A stretch of 64,000 bases of DNA from an uncultured bacterium (GTDB taxonomy: Bacteria; Bacillota; Clostridia; Oscillospirales; Ruminococcaceae). The notes beneath the pieces are model-generated. The model had not been told where the DNA came from. It made no database searches and saw nothing but the letters and a program-made list of their open reading frames with translations. This document shows positions 1 through 8,138 of the stretch, in pieces. Position numbers and translations under genes: made by a program. Every line of letters starts with the position of its first letter. Position 1 is the first letter of the stretch. The stretch lies in assembly GCA_905214345.1 (NCBI GenBank), contig CAJMLV010000011.1, positions 4,256-68,255 of the forward strand, read 5' to 3'.

Positions 1-907
1 TGCGGTCACCGCTGCCCACCTGGCTCTGGCGTTTGGCATTGTATTCCTGGTCGTAGGCTTCCTGTTTTTGCTGCAGCAGACGGCTGCGCAGCACTTTCAG
101 TGCCTGCTCCCGGTTTTCCCGCTGGCTGCGCTGGTCCTGACATTCCACCACCGTGCCGGTGGGCAGATGTGTGACGCGGATGGCACTGGAAGTTTTGTTG
201 ATGTGCTGGCCGCCTGCGCCGGAAGCCCGGAACGTATCGATGCGCAGGTCTTTGGGGTCCACTTCCAGTTCTACCTCTTCCGCTTCGGGCATAACGGCCA
301 CTGTGGCAGCTGACGTCTGGATGCGGCCCTGGGTTTCGGTTTGGGGTACACGCTGTACCCGATGGGCTCCGCTCTCAAATTTCAAGCGGCTGTACACCCC
401 GGTACCTTCGATGGAAAAGACGATCTCCTTGATACCGCCCAGTTCGGTGTCGTTGCATTGGACGGTCTCGCAGACCCAGCCGCGCTTGGCGGCGTACATG
501 GTGTACATCCGCCACAGATCCCGGGCAAACAGCGCAGCTTCTTCCCCACCGGTGCCTGCCCGGATTTCCATGATGATGCTCTTGTCATCATCTGCGTCCT
601 TGGGCAGCAGGAGCAGACGGAGATTTTCTTCCAGCGCCGACAGGCTTTCCCTGTTTTTGCGCAGCTCCTGCTGTACCATATCGATGAAGAGAGGGTCGGC
701 AGAATCTTCCTGCAGAACTGCCTGCTCCTCTTCTATTTCCTGCCGCAGCGCGCGCCAGGCACGCCAGCTTTCCATCAGGGGGGTCAGTTCTTTGTAGTCT
801 TTTACCAGCCCGGCATAAACCTTGGGGGCGGCCGTTCCTTCCGGGGTGGTCAGCCGGTATCCGATCTCCTCATACCGGCGCTCGATCTCGTGCATTTCTT
901 CAAACAT
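1..907 (-). CDS. prfA: Peptide chain release factor 1 (5' part, cut by window edge)
   Basis: Class I release factor that reads UAA and UAG and triggers peptidyl-tRNA hydrolysis on the ribosome. About 302 codons are present, beginning MFEEMHEIERRYEE at an ATG at 907; the reading frame runs off the left edge where the family usually reaches about 355 residues. The catalytic GGQ motif is visible (RASGAGGQHINKTSSAIR), followed by the conserved THLPTGTVVECQDQRSQ stretch, and the last residues (GSGDR) lie just before the usual C-terminal segment. The small DUF951 gene lies 54 bp upstream on the same strand, so both are probably transcribed from the promoter near 1189-1217. The missing end cannot be judged here. 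Confidence 0.95.
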   Translation of the reverse strand, partial: MFEEMHEIERRYEEIGYRLTTPEGTAAPKVYAGLVKDYKELTPLMESWRAWRALRQEIEEEQAVLQEDSADPLFIDMVQQELRKNRESLSALEENLRLLLLPKDADDDKSIIMEIRAGTGGEEAALFARDLWRMYTMYAAKRGWVCETVQCNDTELGGIKEIVFSIEGTGVYSRLKFESGAHRVQRVPQTETQGRIQTSAATVAVMPEAEEVELEVDPKDLRIDTFRASGAGGQHINKTSSAIRVTHLPTGTVVECQDQRSQRENREQALKVLRSRLLQQKQEAYDQEYNAKRQSQVGSGDR

Positions 908-961
908 AAATTCCGAATTCCTTTATATGCGTTATGGCTGTGCTTCAAAGGAGATCCGGTG

Positions 962-1153
962 CTATTGTTCCTGACCGTCGCGCAGGACCTTTTTAATGTT
1001 CTTTTCGATCTTTACGCGGGGCAGCATGATCTCATGCCCGCATTTCTGGCAACGGATTTTGAAATCCATCCCCACGCGCAGTACATCGAACAGGTTCGCA
1101 CCGCAAGGGTGCGGCTTTTTCGTCTGGATCACATCTCCGACCCGAACGTCCAT
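962..1153 (-). CDS. DUF951 small protein
   Basis: A 63-residue basic protein recognised as DUF951, a small conserved family of Firmicutes with no established function. Visible features are an N-terminal MDVRVGDVIQTKKPHPCG segment and a CQKCGHEIMLPR knuckle; Cys17, Cys35 and Cys38 could contribute to a metal site, but a fourth ligand is not obvious. The lysine-rich tail (KIEKNIKKVLRDG) suggests nucleic acid or ribosome contact, which is inference only. It starts at an ATG with a GGTGGTGAGAG ribosome-binding region and precedes prfA by 54 bp on the same strand, so a translation-related role would fit its neighbour. Confidence 0.88.
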   Translation of the reverse strand: MDVRVGDVIQTKKPHPCGANLFDVLRVGMDFKIRCQKCGHEIMLPRVKIEKNIKKVLRDGQEQ

Positions 1154-1188
1154 ACTCTCACCACCTGATTCAAAATACTTATGGTTTT

Positions 1189-1217
1189 ATTATATACCAT
1201 ACCGGCGTTTTTGCAAA
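1189..1217 (-). promoter_or_regulatory. Promoter for DUF951-prfA
   Basis: Read on the minus strand, a TATAAT box (1189-1194) lies 17 bp from a weak -35 box TTTGCA (1212-1217). The predicted transcript starts about 30 nt before the DUF951 ATG. The region is the divergent gap to the S1-domain gene on the other strand. Confidence 0.65.
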
Positions 1218-1289
1218 TATCCGTCCCTGCCGCTGCATACAGTTGAATGACCGCACACGCGGAATACACAATATAGAGAGGACAAACAA

Positions 1290-2195
1290 ATGCTTGAATA
1301 TCGTGCCGAAGGTCTTTGCCGCAATGCCAACCATCTTACCCAGGAAGAACTGGAACGCTGCCGCCAGACGGGCGAGGTGCTGCAAAGCACTGCCCTGGCG
1401 TTTGACACCGCACGCCGTCTGCGGTTTGAAATCTGCGGCAAACGCGCCGTTATGCCGTTTGAGGAATGTGTGGACGTACAACCGGGAGAAGCCATCAAGG
1501 ATATTGCCGTGCTTACCCGTGTAGGACGTCCCACCTGTTTCACCATCGCCGGGCTTGGCCGGGAAGACGGCGAAACCGTGTATCTGCTTTCCCGGGCGTC
1601 TGCCCAGAGGGCTTGCCGGCGCCATTACCTGGACACGCTGGAAAACGGCAGCGTGATCCCCTGCACCGTTACACATATCGAAAACTTCGGGGCTTTCTGC
1701 GACGTGGGATGCGGTATTTCCGCCTTGCTGCCCATCGACTGTCTTTCGGTGTCCCGCATTTCCAGCCCCGCTGACCGGGTACAGGTAGGCCAGCAGCTAT
1801 TGTGTGCCGTCAAAAGCCGGGATGTACAGGGACGGATTGTCCTGACCCTGCGGGAACTGCTGGGAACCTGGAGCGAGAATGCTGCCTGCTTTGCAGCGGG
1901 CGAAACGGTGGTTGGAATCGTGCGCAGTGTGGAAGAGTACGGCGTATTCATTGAAATCGCCCCCAATCTGGCGGGGCTGGCAGAGCCGGACAAGGCGCTG
2001 CGGCCCGGTCAGGCGGTGAGCGTGTACATCAAAAGTATTCTGCCGGATAAGATGAAGATCAAACTGGTGGTGGTCAATAAGAATCTGAATCAGTCCATGC
2101 GGTTTGAACCTCACTATTTTGTTACCCGGGGACGCATCCGCCGCTGGACCTATTCCACCCCGCAGAGCCGCAAGCAGATCGAGACTGTGTTTTAA
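1290..2195 (+). CDS. S1 RNA-binding domain protein
   Basis: A 301-residue soluble protein with two recognisable S1 (OB-fold) RNA-binding domains at about residues 118-189 (from SVIPCTVTHIENFGAFCDVG) and 203-263 (from TVVGIVRSVEEYGVFIEIAP). Residues 40-105 look like a third, degenerate S1-like unit. It is shorter than ribosomal protein S1, which carries four to six such domains, and is better described as an S1-like RNA-binding protein of Clostridia. The start is an ATG with an AGAGAGGAC site seven to ten bases upstream. It is divergent from DUF951-prfA and 96 bp ahead of the DUF4364 gene, which has its own promoter. The RNA target is unknown. Confidence 0.85.
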   Translation: MLEYRAEGLCRNANHLTQEELERCRQTGEVLQSTALAFDTARRLRFEICGKRAVMPFEECVDVQPGEAIKDIAVLTRVGRPTCFTIAGLGREDGETVYLLSRASAQRACRRHYLDTLENGSVIPCTVTHIENFGAFCDVGCGISALLPIDCLSVSRISSPADRVQVGQQLLCAVKSRDVQGRIVLTLRELLGTWSENAACFAAGETVVGIVRSVEEYGVFIEIAPNLAGLAEPDKALRPGQAVSVYIKSILPDKMKIKLVVVNKNLNQSMRFEPHYFVTRGRIRRWTYSTPQSRKQIETVF

Positions 2196-2224
2196 ACTTC
2201 CCTGCTGCAAATGCGGTTGCTCCC

Positions 2225-2253
2225 TTGTCACACCCGCAGGCTTGCGGTATAAT
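2225..2253 (+). promoter_or_regulatory. Promoter for the DUF4364 gene
   Basis: TTGTCA (2225-2230) and TATAAT (2248-2253) are separated by exactly 17 bp. The spacer contains an inverted repeat, CCGCA (2234-2238) / TGCGG (2243-2247), abutting the -10 box, which could be an operator or part of the S1 gene's 3' hairpin. Confidence 0.75.
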
Positions 2254-2291
2254 AAAAGGCAGGAAATACTATGTACAGGAAGTGATCTACC

Positions 2292-2867
2292 ATGGCGGAC
2301 GTGTTTACCGCGGGTGTCAAGCCCGGCGGCCTTACCAGCAGCACGGAAATACGCCTTCTTCTGTGCTACCTGATCAAGACTACCGGGCCTGTGACGCGGG
2401 AGACCTTGGAAGGTGCGCTTTTGCAGGAAGAACTGGTCAATTACTTTGAGTTCGTCAACGCGCTCAGCGAGCTGGAACACCAGAAACTGGTGACCGTCCA
2501 GGATAAGGGGTATAAGATCACCGAAAAGGGCGCCAGTGTGGCCGATACCCTCAGCTATGATCTGCCCCGCAGCGTGCGGGAAAGTGCGATTCTGGCGGTG
2601 ATACGTCTGCAGAGCTGGTCTCACCGTGCCGCCCAGAACCATGCCACCGTGGAGCATGATGCCGGCGGATACCGTGTGGTCTGCATCATCCAGGATGAGG
2701 GGCAGCCGGAAAGTTTCCGCCTGGAACTGGCCATGCCGGATTCCCTGACGGCGGAAGAGGTCAAGAACCGGTTCATTGCCCGTGGCAGCCAGATCTATAT
2801 GTCACTGCTGGAAGGTCTGACCCAGCCTCTTTCCGACAATGACCGTCCCCCGGATGCGGCGCGCTGA
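2292..2867 (+). CDS. DUF4364 family protein (predicted winged-helix regulator)
   Basis: A 191-residue protein recognised as DUF4364, a family common in Clostridia and predicted to be a transcriptional regulator. Residues about 15-80 have the rhythm of a winged helix: helical segments EIRLLLCYLIKTTGP and ETLEGALLQEELVNYFEF, then ELEHQKLVTVQDKGYKITEKG as recognition helix and wing. The C-terminal half (ALAV-like strand, YRVVCIIQDEG, ESFRLELAMPD) looks like a small alpha/beta ligand or dimer domain. It begins at an ATG after GGAAGTGATC. It has its own strong promoter and a hairpin terminator just downstream, so it is probably monocistronic. Targets are not predictable from sequence. Confidence 0.85.
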   Translation: MADVFTAGVKPGGLTSSTEIRLLLCYLIKTTGPVTRETLEGALLQEELVNYFEFVNALSELEHQKLVTVQDKGYKITEKGASVADTLSYDLPRSVRESAILAVIRLQSWSHRAAQNHATVEHDAGGYRVVCIIQDEGQPESFRLELAMPDSLTAEEVKNRFIARGSQIYMSLLEGLTQPLSDNDRPPDAAR

Positions 2868-2903
2868 TGGCGAAGGCTGTCGACGCTCATAAACAACAAG
2901 AAA

Positions 2904-2939
2904 CCTCCCGCTGCGGATTTCCGCGGCAGGAGGTTTTTT
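2904..2939. terminator. Bidirectional terminator between DUF4364 gene and livF
   Basis: Hairpin with arms 2904-2916 and 2921-2933 (CCTCC...GGAGG ends, ATTT loop, one mismatch and one wobble) followed by a T run on the plus strand. It separates convergent genes. Confidence 0.85.
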
Positions 2940-2952
2940 ATATAGGCAAACT

Positions 2953-3672
2953 TTACTGTGCGCCCAGGTAGGCTTTGCGCACTTCGATGTTGTTGGCCAG
3001 CTCGGTGGCTTCGCCTTCCATCTTGATGGTGCCGGTTTCCAGCACGTAGGCGCGGTTGGCGATTTCCAACGCCATCTTGGCGTTCTGTTCCACCAGAAGG
3101 ACCGTCACACCGTTGCGGTTGACGTCCCGGATGATCTTGAAGATTTCCTTCACCAGCAGCGGAGACAGACCCATGGAAGGTTCGTCCAGCAGCAGCATCT
3201 TGGGACGGCACATCAGTGCACGGCCAATGGCCAGCATTTGCTGTTCACCGCCGGAAAGGGTCCCGGCGGCCTGGCTGCGGCGCTCTTTCAGGCGGGGCAG
3301 CAGGTCATACACCATGTCAAAGTCCGCCTGGATGGCGTCCTTGCCGTCACGGCGAGTATAGGCACCCATCTGCAGATTTTGCTGCACTGTCAGACCGCTG
3401 AATACGCGGCGCCCTTCCGGTACCTGGGCCAGACCCAGACGGATGATTTTGTGGGCCTCCATGCGGCTGATGGTCTGGCCGCAGTATACGATCTCTCCGC
3501 TTTTGGGTTTCAGAAGCCCGGAAATCGCATGCATGGTGGTGGTTTTGCCGGCACCGTTGGCGCCGATCAGGGTCACAATTTCCCCTTCATCCACGTGGAA
3601 GGACACGTCCCGGATGGCGTGGATGGAGCCGTAATACACATTGATGCCCTTGACTGCGAGCATTTCCCCCAT
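2953..3672 (-). CDS. livF: Branched-chain amino acid ABC importer, ATPase LivF
   Basis: One of the two cytoplasmic ATPases of the Leu/Ile/Val (HAAT family) importer. The 239-residue protein has Walker A GANGAGKT at residues 37-44, the ABC signature LSGGEQQ, and Walker B MLLLDEPSMGL, and matches the usual LivF length. The ATG at 3672 is preceded by GGGAGGTGACTGACG overlapping the end of livG; an in-frame ATG three codons on is the alternative. It is the last gene of livHMGF and is followed by a strong terminator. The real substrate could be another small amino acid or related compound, since this family also carries urea and amides. Confidence 0.95.
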   Translation of the reverse strand: MGEMLAVKGINVYYGSIHAIRDVSFHVDEGEIVTLIGANGAGKTTTMHAISGLLKPKSGEIVYCGQTISRMEAHKIIRLGLAQVPEGRRVFSGLTVQQNLQMGAYTRRDGKDAIQADFDMVYDLLPRLKERRSQAAGTLSGGEQQMLAIGRALMCRPKMLLLDEPSMGLSPLLVKEIFKIIRDVNRNGVTVLLVEQNAKMALEIANRAYVLETGTIKMEGEATELANNIEVRKAYLGAQ

Positions 3673-3674
3673 CG

Positions 3675-4436
3675 TCAGTCACCTCCCAAATATGCCGCAA
3701 TGACCTTGGGGTTATTGCGGATGGCTTTGCCGTCACCGTGGGCGATCACGCGGCCGTAATCCAGCACGGTGATCTCCTCGCAGATGCCCATGACAAAGTT
3801 CATGTCGTGCTCGATCAGCAGAATGGCAATGCCGAACTGGTCGCGCACACTGCGAACGGTGTTCATCAGCTCTTCGGTTTCGTTGGGGTTCATGCCGGCC
3901 GCAGGTTCATCCAGCAGAAGCAGCTTCGGGTTGGTGGCCAGCGCACGGGCGATTTCCAGCTTGCGCTGTTTGCCGTAGGGCAGCTGAGAGGCTTTCAGAG
4001 AAGCTTCTCCGTCCAGGTCAAAGATTTTCAGCAGACGCAGGGCTTCCCTGTCCATCTGGTGTTCCTTCTCACGGAAAGAAGGCAGACGCAGGATGCCGGT
4101 CCACATATTATAACGCACCTGGTTGTGCAGGGCCACTTTGACGTTGTCCAGAACGGTCATGTCGTTGAACAGACGGATGTTCTGGAAAGTACGGGCCACG
4201 CCCGCCTTGCTGATCAGGTCCGGGCTCTTGCCGGTGATATCCTTGCCGTCCAGTACGATGTTGCCCTCGGTGGGGGTGTACACACCGGTCAGCATATTGA
4301 ACACGGTGGTTTTGCCGGCACCGTTGGGGCCAATCAGACCATACAGGTGGCCCTTTTCAATCTTCAGGTCCAGCTGAGCCACCGCCTGCAGGCCGCCGAA
4401 GGCAATGCCCAGGTTGCTTACTTCCAGCAGTGCCAT
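3675..4436 (-). CDS. livG: Branched-chain amino acid ABC importer, ATPase LivG
   Basis: Second ATPase of the importer, about 253 residues. Walker A is GPNGAGKTT, followed by the LivG-typical ARTFQNIRLFNDMTVLDN stretch, a signature region with YGKQRKLEIARALAT in place of LSGGQ (normal for LivG), and Walker B LLLLDEPAAGMNP. Two adjacent ATG codons (4439 and 4436) are possible; the second gives seven bases from GGAGG and a one-base TGATG overlap with the livM stop, so it is preferred. The tight spacing to livM and livF indicates translational coupling. Confidence 0.95.
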   Translation of the reverse strand: MALLEVSNLGIAFGGLQAVAQLDLKIEKGHLYGLIGPNGAGKTTVFNMLTGVYTPTEGNIVLDGKDITGKSPDLISKAGVARTFQNIRLFNDMTVLDNVKVALHNQVRYNMWTGILRLPSFREKEHQMDREALRLLKIFDLDGEASLKASQLPYGKQRKLEIARALATNPKLLLLDEPAAGMNPNETEELMNTVRSVRDQFGIAILLIEHDMNFVMGICEEITVLDYGRVIAHGDGKAIRNNPKVIAAYLGGD

Positions 4437-5512
4437 CATTGCACCTCCTTAGCCTGCGGGCGCTTGGAGAAGCGGCCGCGGAACAATTCGACCATACGCT
4501 TGCGCCAGGCCACGACCTGGGGGCTCTGGCTGAAAATCATCACCAGAATCAGGACGATGGCGTAAATCAGCATGCGGTAGTCGTTGAGAGAACGCAGCAT
4601 CTCGGGCAGCACGGTCAGCAGCGCCGCAGCAATGACCGAACCGCGGATGTTGCCGATGCCGCCCAGCACTACGAACACCAGGATCAGAATGGAGGTGTTG
4701 TAGTCAAACTTTTTGGCCACCAGAGAAGAGTAGTTCAGAGAGTACAGAACACCCGCGATGCCTGCAAAAACGGCGGAGGTGATAAAAGCCATCAGTTTGT
4801 ACTTGGTGATGTTGATACCCACGCTGCGGGCGGCAATTTCATTGTCGCGGATGGCCTTGATGGCACGGCCTGCCCGGGAGTTGATCAGGTTCAGGATCAC
4901 GATCAGGGTCAGCAGAACCAGAACGATGCCCAGCGTGAAGGTGGAGGCCTTCTTGATGCCGGTGATACCAATGGCACCGTTGATGATGGTGGTGCCGTCG
5001 GCTTCCATTCCCATGGAAGCCGCATCCTTAAAGGAAAAATGCAGGCCCTTGGAGTCGTAGCCCAGATAACAGGCGTTCATGACGTTTTTGACGATCTCGC
5101 CGAAAGCCAGGGTCACGATGGCCAGGTAGTCGCCGGACAGACGCAGAACGGGCACACCCACGATAAAGCCGAAGATACCGGCCACCACACCGCCAACCAC
5201 AAAGGCCAGCAGAAGGCCGAGCCAGTTGGGCACCTGACCGTACAGGGTGGTCCAGACAATGGTGCCGGAAAAAGCGCCCACGCTCATAAAACCGGCATGG
5301 CCCAGGCTGAGTTCACCCAGAATACCGACGGTGAGATTCAGCGAAACGGCCAGAATGACATAAGCACAGATAGGAACCAACTGGCCGGACAGAGAGCTGG
5401 AAAGCAGCCCCATGGCCGAAATCAGCTGAATGACCAGATAAAACCCGATCACGATACCGAAGGTGATGAGGTTGCTCTTGGTCGATTTACGCATATTTTT
5501 CAAGCGAAACAT
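4436..5512 (-). CDS. livM: Branched-chain amino acid ABC importer, permease LivM
   Basis: Membrane permease, about 358 residues and highly hydrophobic, with roughly eight to ten transmembrane segments. It has the LivM hallmarks SLGHAGFMSVGAF near residue 90, GDYLAIVTLAFGEI, the cytoplasmic coupling segment around NSRAGRAIKAIRDNEIAARS that contacts the ATPase, and a late GGIGNIRGSVIAA loop. The N terminus (MFRLKNMRKSTKSN) is positively charged and cytoplasmic. The ATG at 5512 is seven bases from AAAGGAGG; a GTG two codons earlier lies inside the ribosome-binding site and is less likely. It pairs with LivH. Confidence 0.95.
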   Translation of the reverse strand: MFRLKNMRKSTKSNLITFGIVIGFYLVIQLISAMGLLSSSLSGQLVPICAYVILAVSLNLTVGILGELSLGHAGFMSVGAFSGTIVWTTLYGQVPNWLGLLLAFVVGGVVAGIFGFIVGVPVLRLSGDYLAIVTLAFGEIVKNVMNACYLGYDSKGLHFSFKDAASMGMEADGTTIINGAIGITGIKKASTFTLGIVLVLLTLIVILNLINSRAGRAIKAIRDNEIAARSVGINITKYKLMAFITSAVFAGIAGVLYSLNYSSLVAKKFDYNTSILILVFVVLGGIGNIRGSVIAAALLTVLPEMLRSLNDYRMLIYAIVLILVMIFSQSPQVVAWRKRMVELFRGRFSKRPQAKEVQ

Positions 5513-5525
5513 CCTCACACCTCCT

Positions 5526-6419
5526 TTACACTTTTACATTGACCTTTTTGCCCAGCAGGCCGGTGGGCTTGACCAGAAGCACGATGATCAGGACCAGAAA
5601 CACGATGGCGTCGGACAGCTGGGTGGAAATGTAGGCTTTGCTCAGGTTTTCAATCACGCCCAGCAGGATACCACCCAGGAAGGCACCCGGAATGGAACCG
5701 ATGCCGCCGAACACTGCGGCCACGAAAGCCTTGATACCGGGCATGGCGCCGGTGGTGGGCTGCAGAGACGGATAGGAGGAGCACAGCAGCGCACCTGCCA
5801 CAGCGGCCAGGGCGGAACCGATGGCGAAGGTCAGGGAGATGGTGGCGTTCACATTCACGCCCATGAGCTGGGCGGCACCGCGGTCCTCACTCACCGCCTG
5901 CATGGCATGACCGGCAGAGGTGCAGTTGATGAAATAAAGCAGCAGAACCATGATGACCACACAGGCCAGAATGGTAACGATGGTTTCGGCAGAGATGGTA
6001 AGCTGGCCGTCAAACAGAGTCAGAGGCTTGAAGATCGCCGAATTGGCCACCACAGAGGGGAAGCTTTTGGCGTTGGAAGTCCACATCAGCTGAGCGACCT
6101 GCTGCAGCAGATAACTCATACCGATGGCGGTGATCAGAACGGCCAAAGACGGGGCTTCCCGCAAAGGCCGGTAGGCCACACGCTCAATGGCAACACCAAG
6201 AATCGTACAGACCACCATGGAAAGCACAATGGCCAGCACCGGATTCAGTCCAAAAGAACCGAAGGCAAAAAAGACAACATAACTGCCGATCATGATGACG
6301 TCGCCGTGGGCGAAGTTCAGCATCTTGGCGATGCCGTACACCATCGTGTAGCCCAATGCAATCAGAGCGTACACGCTGCCCAGGCTGATGCCATTGATCA
6401 GGTAGGACAAAAACTGCAT
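5526..6419 (-). CDS. livH: Branched-chain amino acid ABC importer, permease LivH
   Basis: Second membrane permease, 297 residues from the ATG at 6419 (MQFLSYLINGISLGS). Family features include the early GSVYALIALGYTMVYGI and NFAHGDVIMIGSYV segments, the RPLREAPSLAVLITAIGMS coupling region and the late GGIGSIPGAFLGGILLG loop. An in-frame GTG four codons earlier sits within the GAGGTG site and is unlikely to be the start. Its own promoter is seen at 6479-6507, downstream of the hairpin that follows livK, so the permease-ATPase block can be transcribed separately from the binding protein. Confidence 0.95.
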   Translation of the reverse strand: MQFLSYLINGISLGSVYALIALGYTMVYGIAKMLNFAHGDVIMIGSYVVFFAFGSFGLNPVLAIVLSMVVCTILGVAIERVAYRPLREAPSLAVLITAIGMSYLLQQVAQLMWTSNAKSFPSVVANSAIFKPLTLFDGQLTISAETIVTILACVVIMVLLLYFINCTSAGHAMQAVSEDRGAAQLMGVNVNATISLTFAIGSALAAVAGALLCSSYPSLQPTTGAMPGIKAFVAAVFGGIGSIPGAFLGGILLGVIENLSKAYISTQLSDAIVFLVLIIVLLVKPTGLLGKKVNVKV

Positions 6420-6478
6420 CCTGAAATACACCTCACATCTTAAACGATTGTCTGCCGTACAAACACGGTCCCGACATC

Positions 6479-6507
6479 ATTCTACCATAGATGCCGTTTG
6501 CAGACAA
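6479..6507 (-). promoter_or_regulatory. Internal promoter for livHMGF
   Basis: Minus-strand TTGTCT (6502-6507) and TAGAAT (6479-6484) with a 17-bp spacer and an extended TGG before the -10 box. It lies just after the livK 3' hairpin and about 60 bp before the livH start. Confidence 0.65.
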
Positions 6508-6544
6508 CAAGTTTGGCCGCCAGGGCATCCGGGCCAACCGGCCC

Positions 6545-6589
6545 AAAAAGCACAAAGAGGACTGCCGAAAAATGATTCGGACAGCCCCC
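6545..6589 (-). terminator. Hairpin terminator or attenuator between livK and livH
   Basis: Arms 6576-6589 and 6557-6569 form a stem of about 13 bp with two wobble pairs and one bulge, followed on the minus strand by a T-rich stretch (TTTGTGCTTTTT, 6556-6545). Such a hairpin after the binding-protein gene normally gives excess binding protein over permease. A smaller GGGCC/GGCCC hairpin follows at 6531-6544. Confidence 0.7.
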
Positions 6590-6632
6590 TTTGGCAAAAA
6601 TTCAATTCAATACGGAATATCGCAGACAGCAA

Positions 6633-7835
6633 TTATTCCGCGGTAGCGTACTCGCCGTTGGTGACAACGTACACACGGGGCGGTTTGCTGACCATACCGT
6701 TGGCTTCCCAGGTCTGGCCCTCACCGGTGGTGCCGTTGAAAGTCATGGTGGTGAAGTCAGCCTTCAGGGCTTCGCACATCTCGCTGACAGACATGTCGCC
6801 GTTGATGCTGCCGTTCTGCACGCACTGGTAAATGGCGTACACACAATCATAGGCGTCGGCGGCAAACTGGATGGGAGTTTCGCCATAAGCAGCCTCGTAA
6901 GCGGAGACGAACTTCTGGGTGGTCTCATCGGTGGCGGTGGCGGAGAAGGGGCACAGAAGCATCAGGCCTTCGGCCAGGCTGGTGTCAAAGCCTTCGATGG
7001 ACAGGATGCCGTCCATACCGTCGCAGCCGAAGAAGGTGGGCTTGTAACCGACCTTGTCGGCGGCGATCAGGATCTGAGAAGCCTCGTTATAGTAAATGGG
7101 CAGGAACACCAAGTCGGCACCGGCATTCTGGCACTTGGTCACCTGGGTGGACAGATCGCTCTTGTTGTCGCTGGTGAAGCTTTCGGTAGCGACGATTTCC
7201 AGACCCTTGGCCTCGATCTCAGCCTTGAAAGCGGTGTAAATGCCGGAAGAGTAAGCGTCGGAAGAATCGTAGATGATACCGATCTTGGAGCCCAAAGCGT
7301 TCTCGGCAATGTAGTCAGCGGAAACGACGCCCTGGTTGGGGTCGGTGAAGCACATCTGGAAGACGTTGTCACCGGTCTCGACCACGTCCACGGCAGAGGC
7401 GGAAGGCGTCAGCATGAACATGTTGTCATTGACGGTTTCACCTGCCACGGAAAGGCTGGGAGTGGAAGTGACGGTGCCCAGCAGGACCTGCATGCCCCAG
7501 TCCTTCAGGACATTGTAGGCGTTGGTGGCCTTTTCGGCGTCGTGTTCATCGTCCTCGAAGCTGAATTCAAAAACGGTGTAGCCGGCAGCCTCGTTGATCT
7601 CGTTCACGGCCAGCTCTTCACCCTGCATAACGGCAATACCGTAAGAAGCAGCAGAGCCGGTGGTGGGGCCGATGCCGCCCAGCTTGATGGGCGTGAAACC
7701 GTTGGAGTTGGAAGCTTCGGCGGTGGCCGCGTTGTCCGCACCGGCGGAAGAAGTGGTGCCGGTATCGGTGGAGCCGCAAGCTGCCAGGCTCAGAACCATG
7801 GCGGAAGCCAAAGCTGCACTGATAAGCTTTTTCAT
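6633..7835 (-). CDS. livK: Branched-chain amino acid ABC importer, substrate-binding lipoprotein LivK
   Basis: Extracellular ligand-binding lipoprotein, 400 residues. The signal peptide MKKLISAALASAMVLSLAAC ends in a lipobox with Cys20 as the lipidated residue, followed by a Ser/Thr/Gly-rich linker. The mature part is a type I periplasmic-binding fold (Peripla_BP_6): IKLGGIGPTTGSAASYGIAV, the VLLGTVTSTPSLSVAGE region that normally binds the amino-acid backbone, and SKIGIIYDSSDAYSSGIY. The ATG follows GGAGGGAAATATT. It is the first gene of the liv cluster with a strong promoter and a leader hairpin. The exact ligand is not certain. Confidence 0.93.
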   Translation of the reverse strand: MKKLISAALASAMVLSLAACGSTDTGTTSSAGADNAATAEASNSNGFTPIKLGGIGPTTGSAASYGIAVMQGEELAVNEINEAAGYTVFEFSFEDDEHDAEKATNAYNVLKDWGMQVLLGTVTSTPSLSVAGETVNDNMFMLTPSASAVDVVETGDNVFQMCFTDPNQGVVSADYIAENALGSKIGIIYDSSDAYSSGIYTAFKAEIEAKGLEIVATESFTSDNKSDLSTQVTKCQNAGADLVFLPIYYNEASQILIAADKVGYKPTFFGCDGMDGILSIEGFDTSLAEGLMLLCPFSATATDETTQKFVSAYEAAYGETPIQFAADAYDCVYAIYQCVQNGSINGDMSVSEMCEALKADFTTMTFNGTTGEGQTWEANGMVSKPPRVYVVTNGEYATAE

Positions 7836-7864
7836 AATATTTCCCTCCTATATTCGCAACGCTT

Positions 7865-7883
7865 GCCGCAAGGATCTTGCGGC
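7865..7883 (-). promoter_or_regulatory. Leader hairpin of livK
   Basis: A perfect 8-bp inverted repeat, GCCGCAAG (7865-7872) and CTTGCGGC (7876-7883) with a three-base loop, lies in the livK 5' untranslated region between promoter and ribosome-binding site. There is no T run, so it is not a standard terminator; it may stabilise the mRNA or be a protein-binding site. Confidence 0.55.
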
Positions 7884-7917
7884 GGGGCCGCACATGCCCG
7901 CGTTGGTATATAGATGT

Positions 7918-7946
7918 ATTATAGCTTTCCGGCTTTAATTGTTCAA
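7918..7946 (-). promoter_or_regulatory. livK promoter
   Basis: Minus-strand TTGAAC (7941-7946) and TATAAT (7918-7923) with a 17-bp spacer. This and the xpt promoter share the roughly 300-bp divergent gap 7836-8138, which otherwise holds only AT-rich sequence and the livK leader hairpin. Confidence 0.8.
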
Positions 7947-8074
7947 TGTATTAAATCGACATAGTTTGTTTACAAATTATTCACTTTCTTGGTCGCTTTT
8001 CACAAACAACGGTAACAGAAGTTTAACATTTCGTCGACTTGCTTATTCCCCTCCCCTTTTTTCTCGTAAAAGGA

Positions 8075-8103
8075 TTGCAAAATACGACTGAATTCGGCAT
8101 AAT
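8075..8103 (+). promoter_or_regulatory. xpt promoter
   Basis: TTGCAA (8075-8080) and CATAAT (8098-8103) with a 17-bp spacer. The transcript would start only about 28 nt before the ATG, too short for a purine riboswitch. Confidence 0.7.
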
Positions 8104-8138
8104 AGTAGCAATAGGATGAAAGGGGTATAGAAAGTTCG

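Noticed and set aside
8104..8138. Purine riboswitch in front of xpt
   Set aside because: The predicted leader is under 30 nt, too short for the aptamer, and no conserved purine-aptamer loops are seen.
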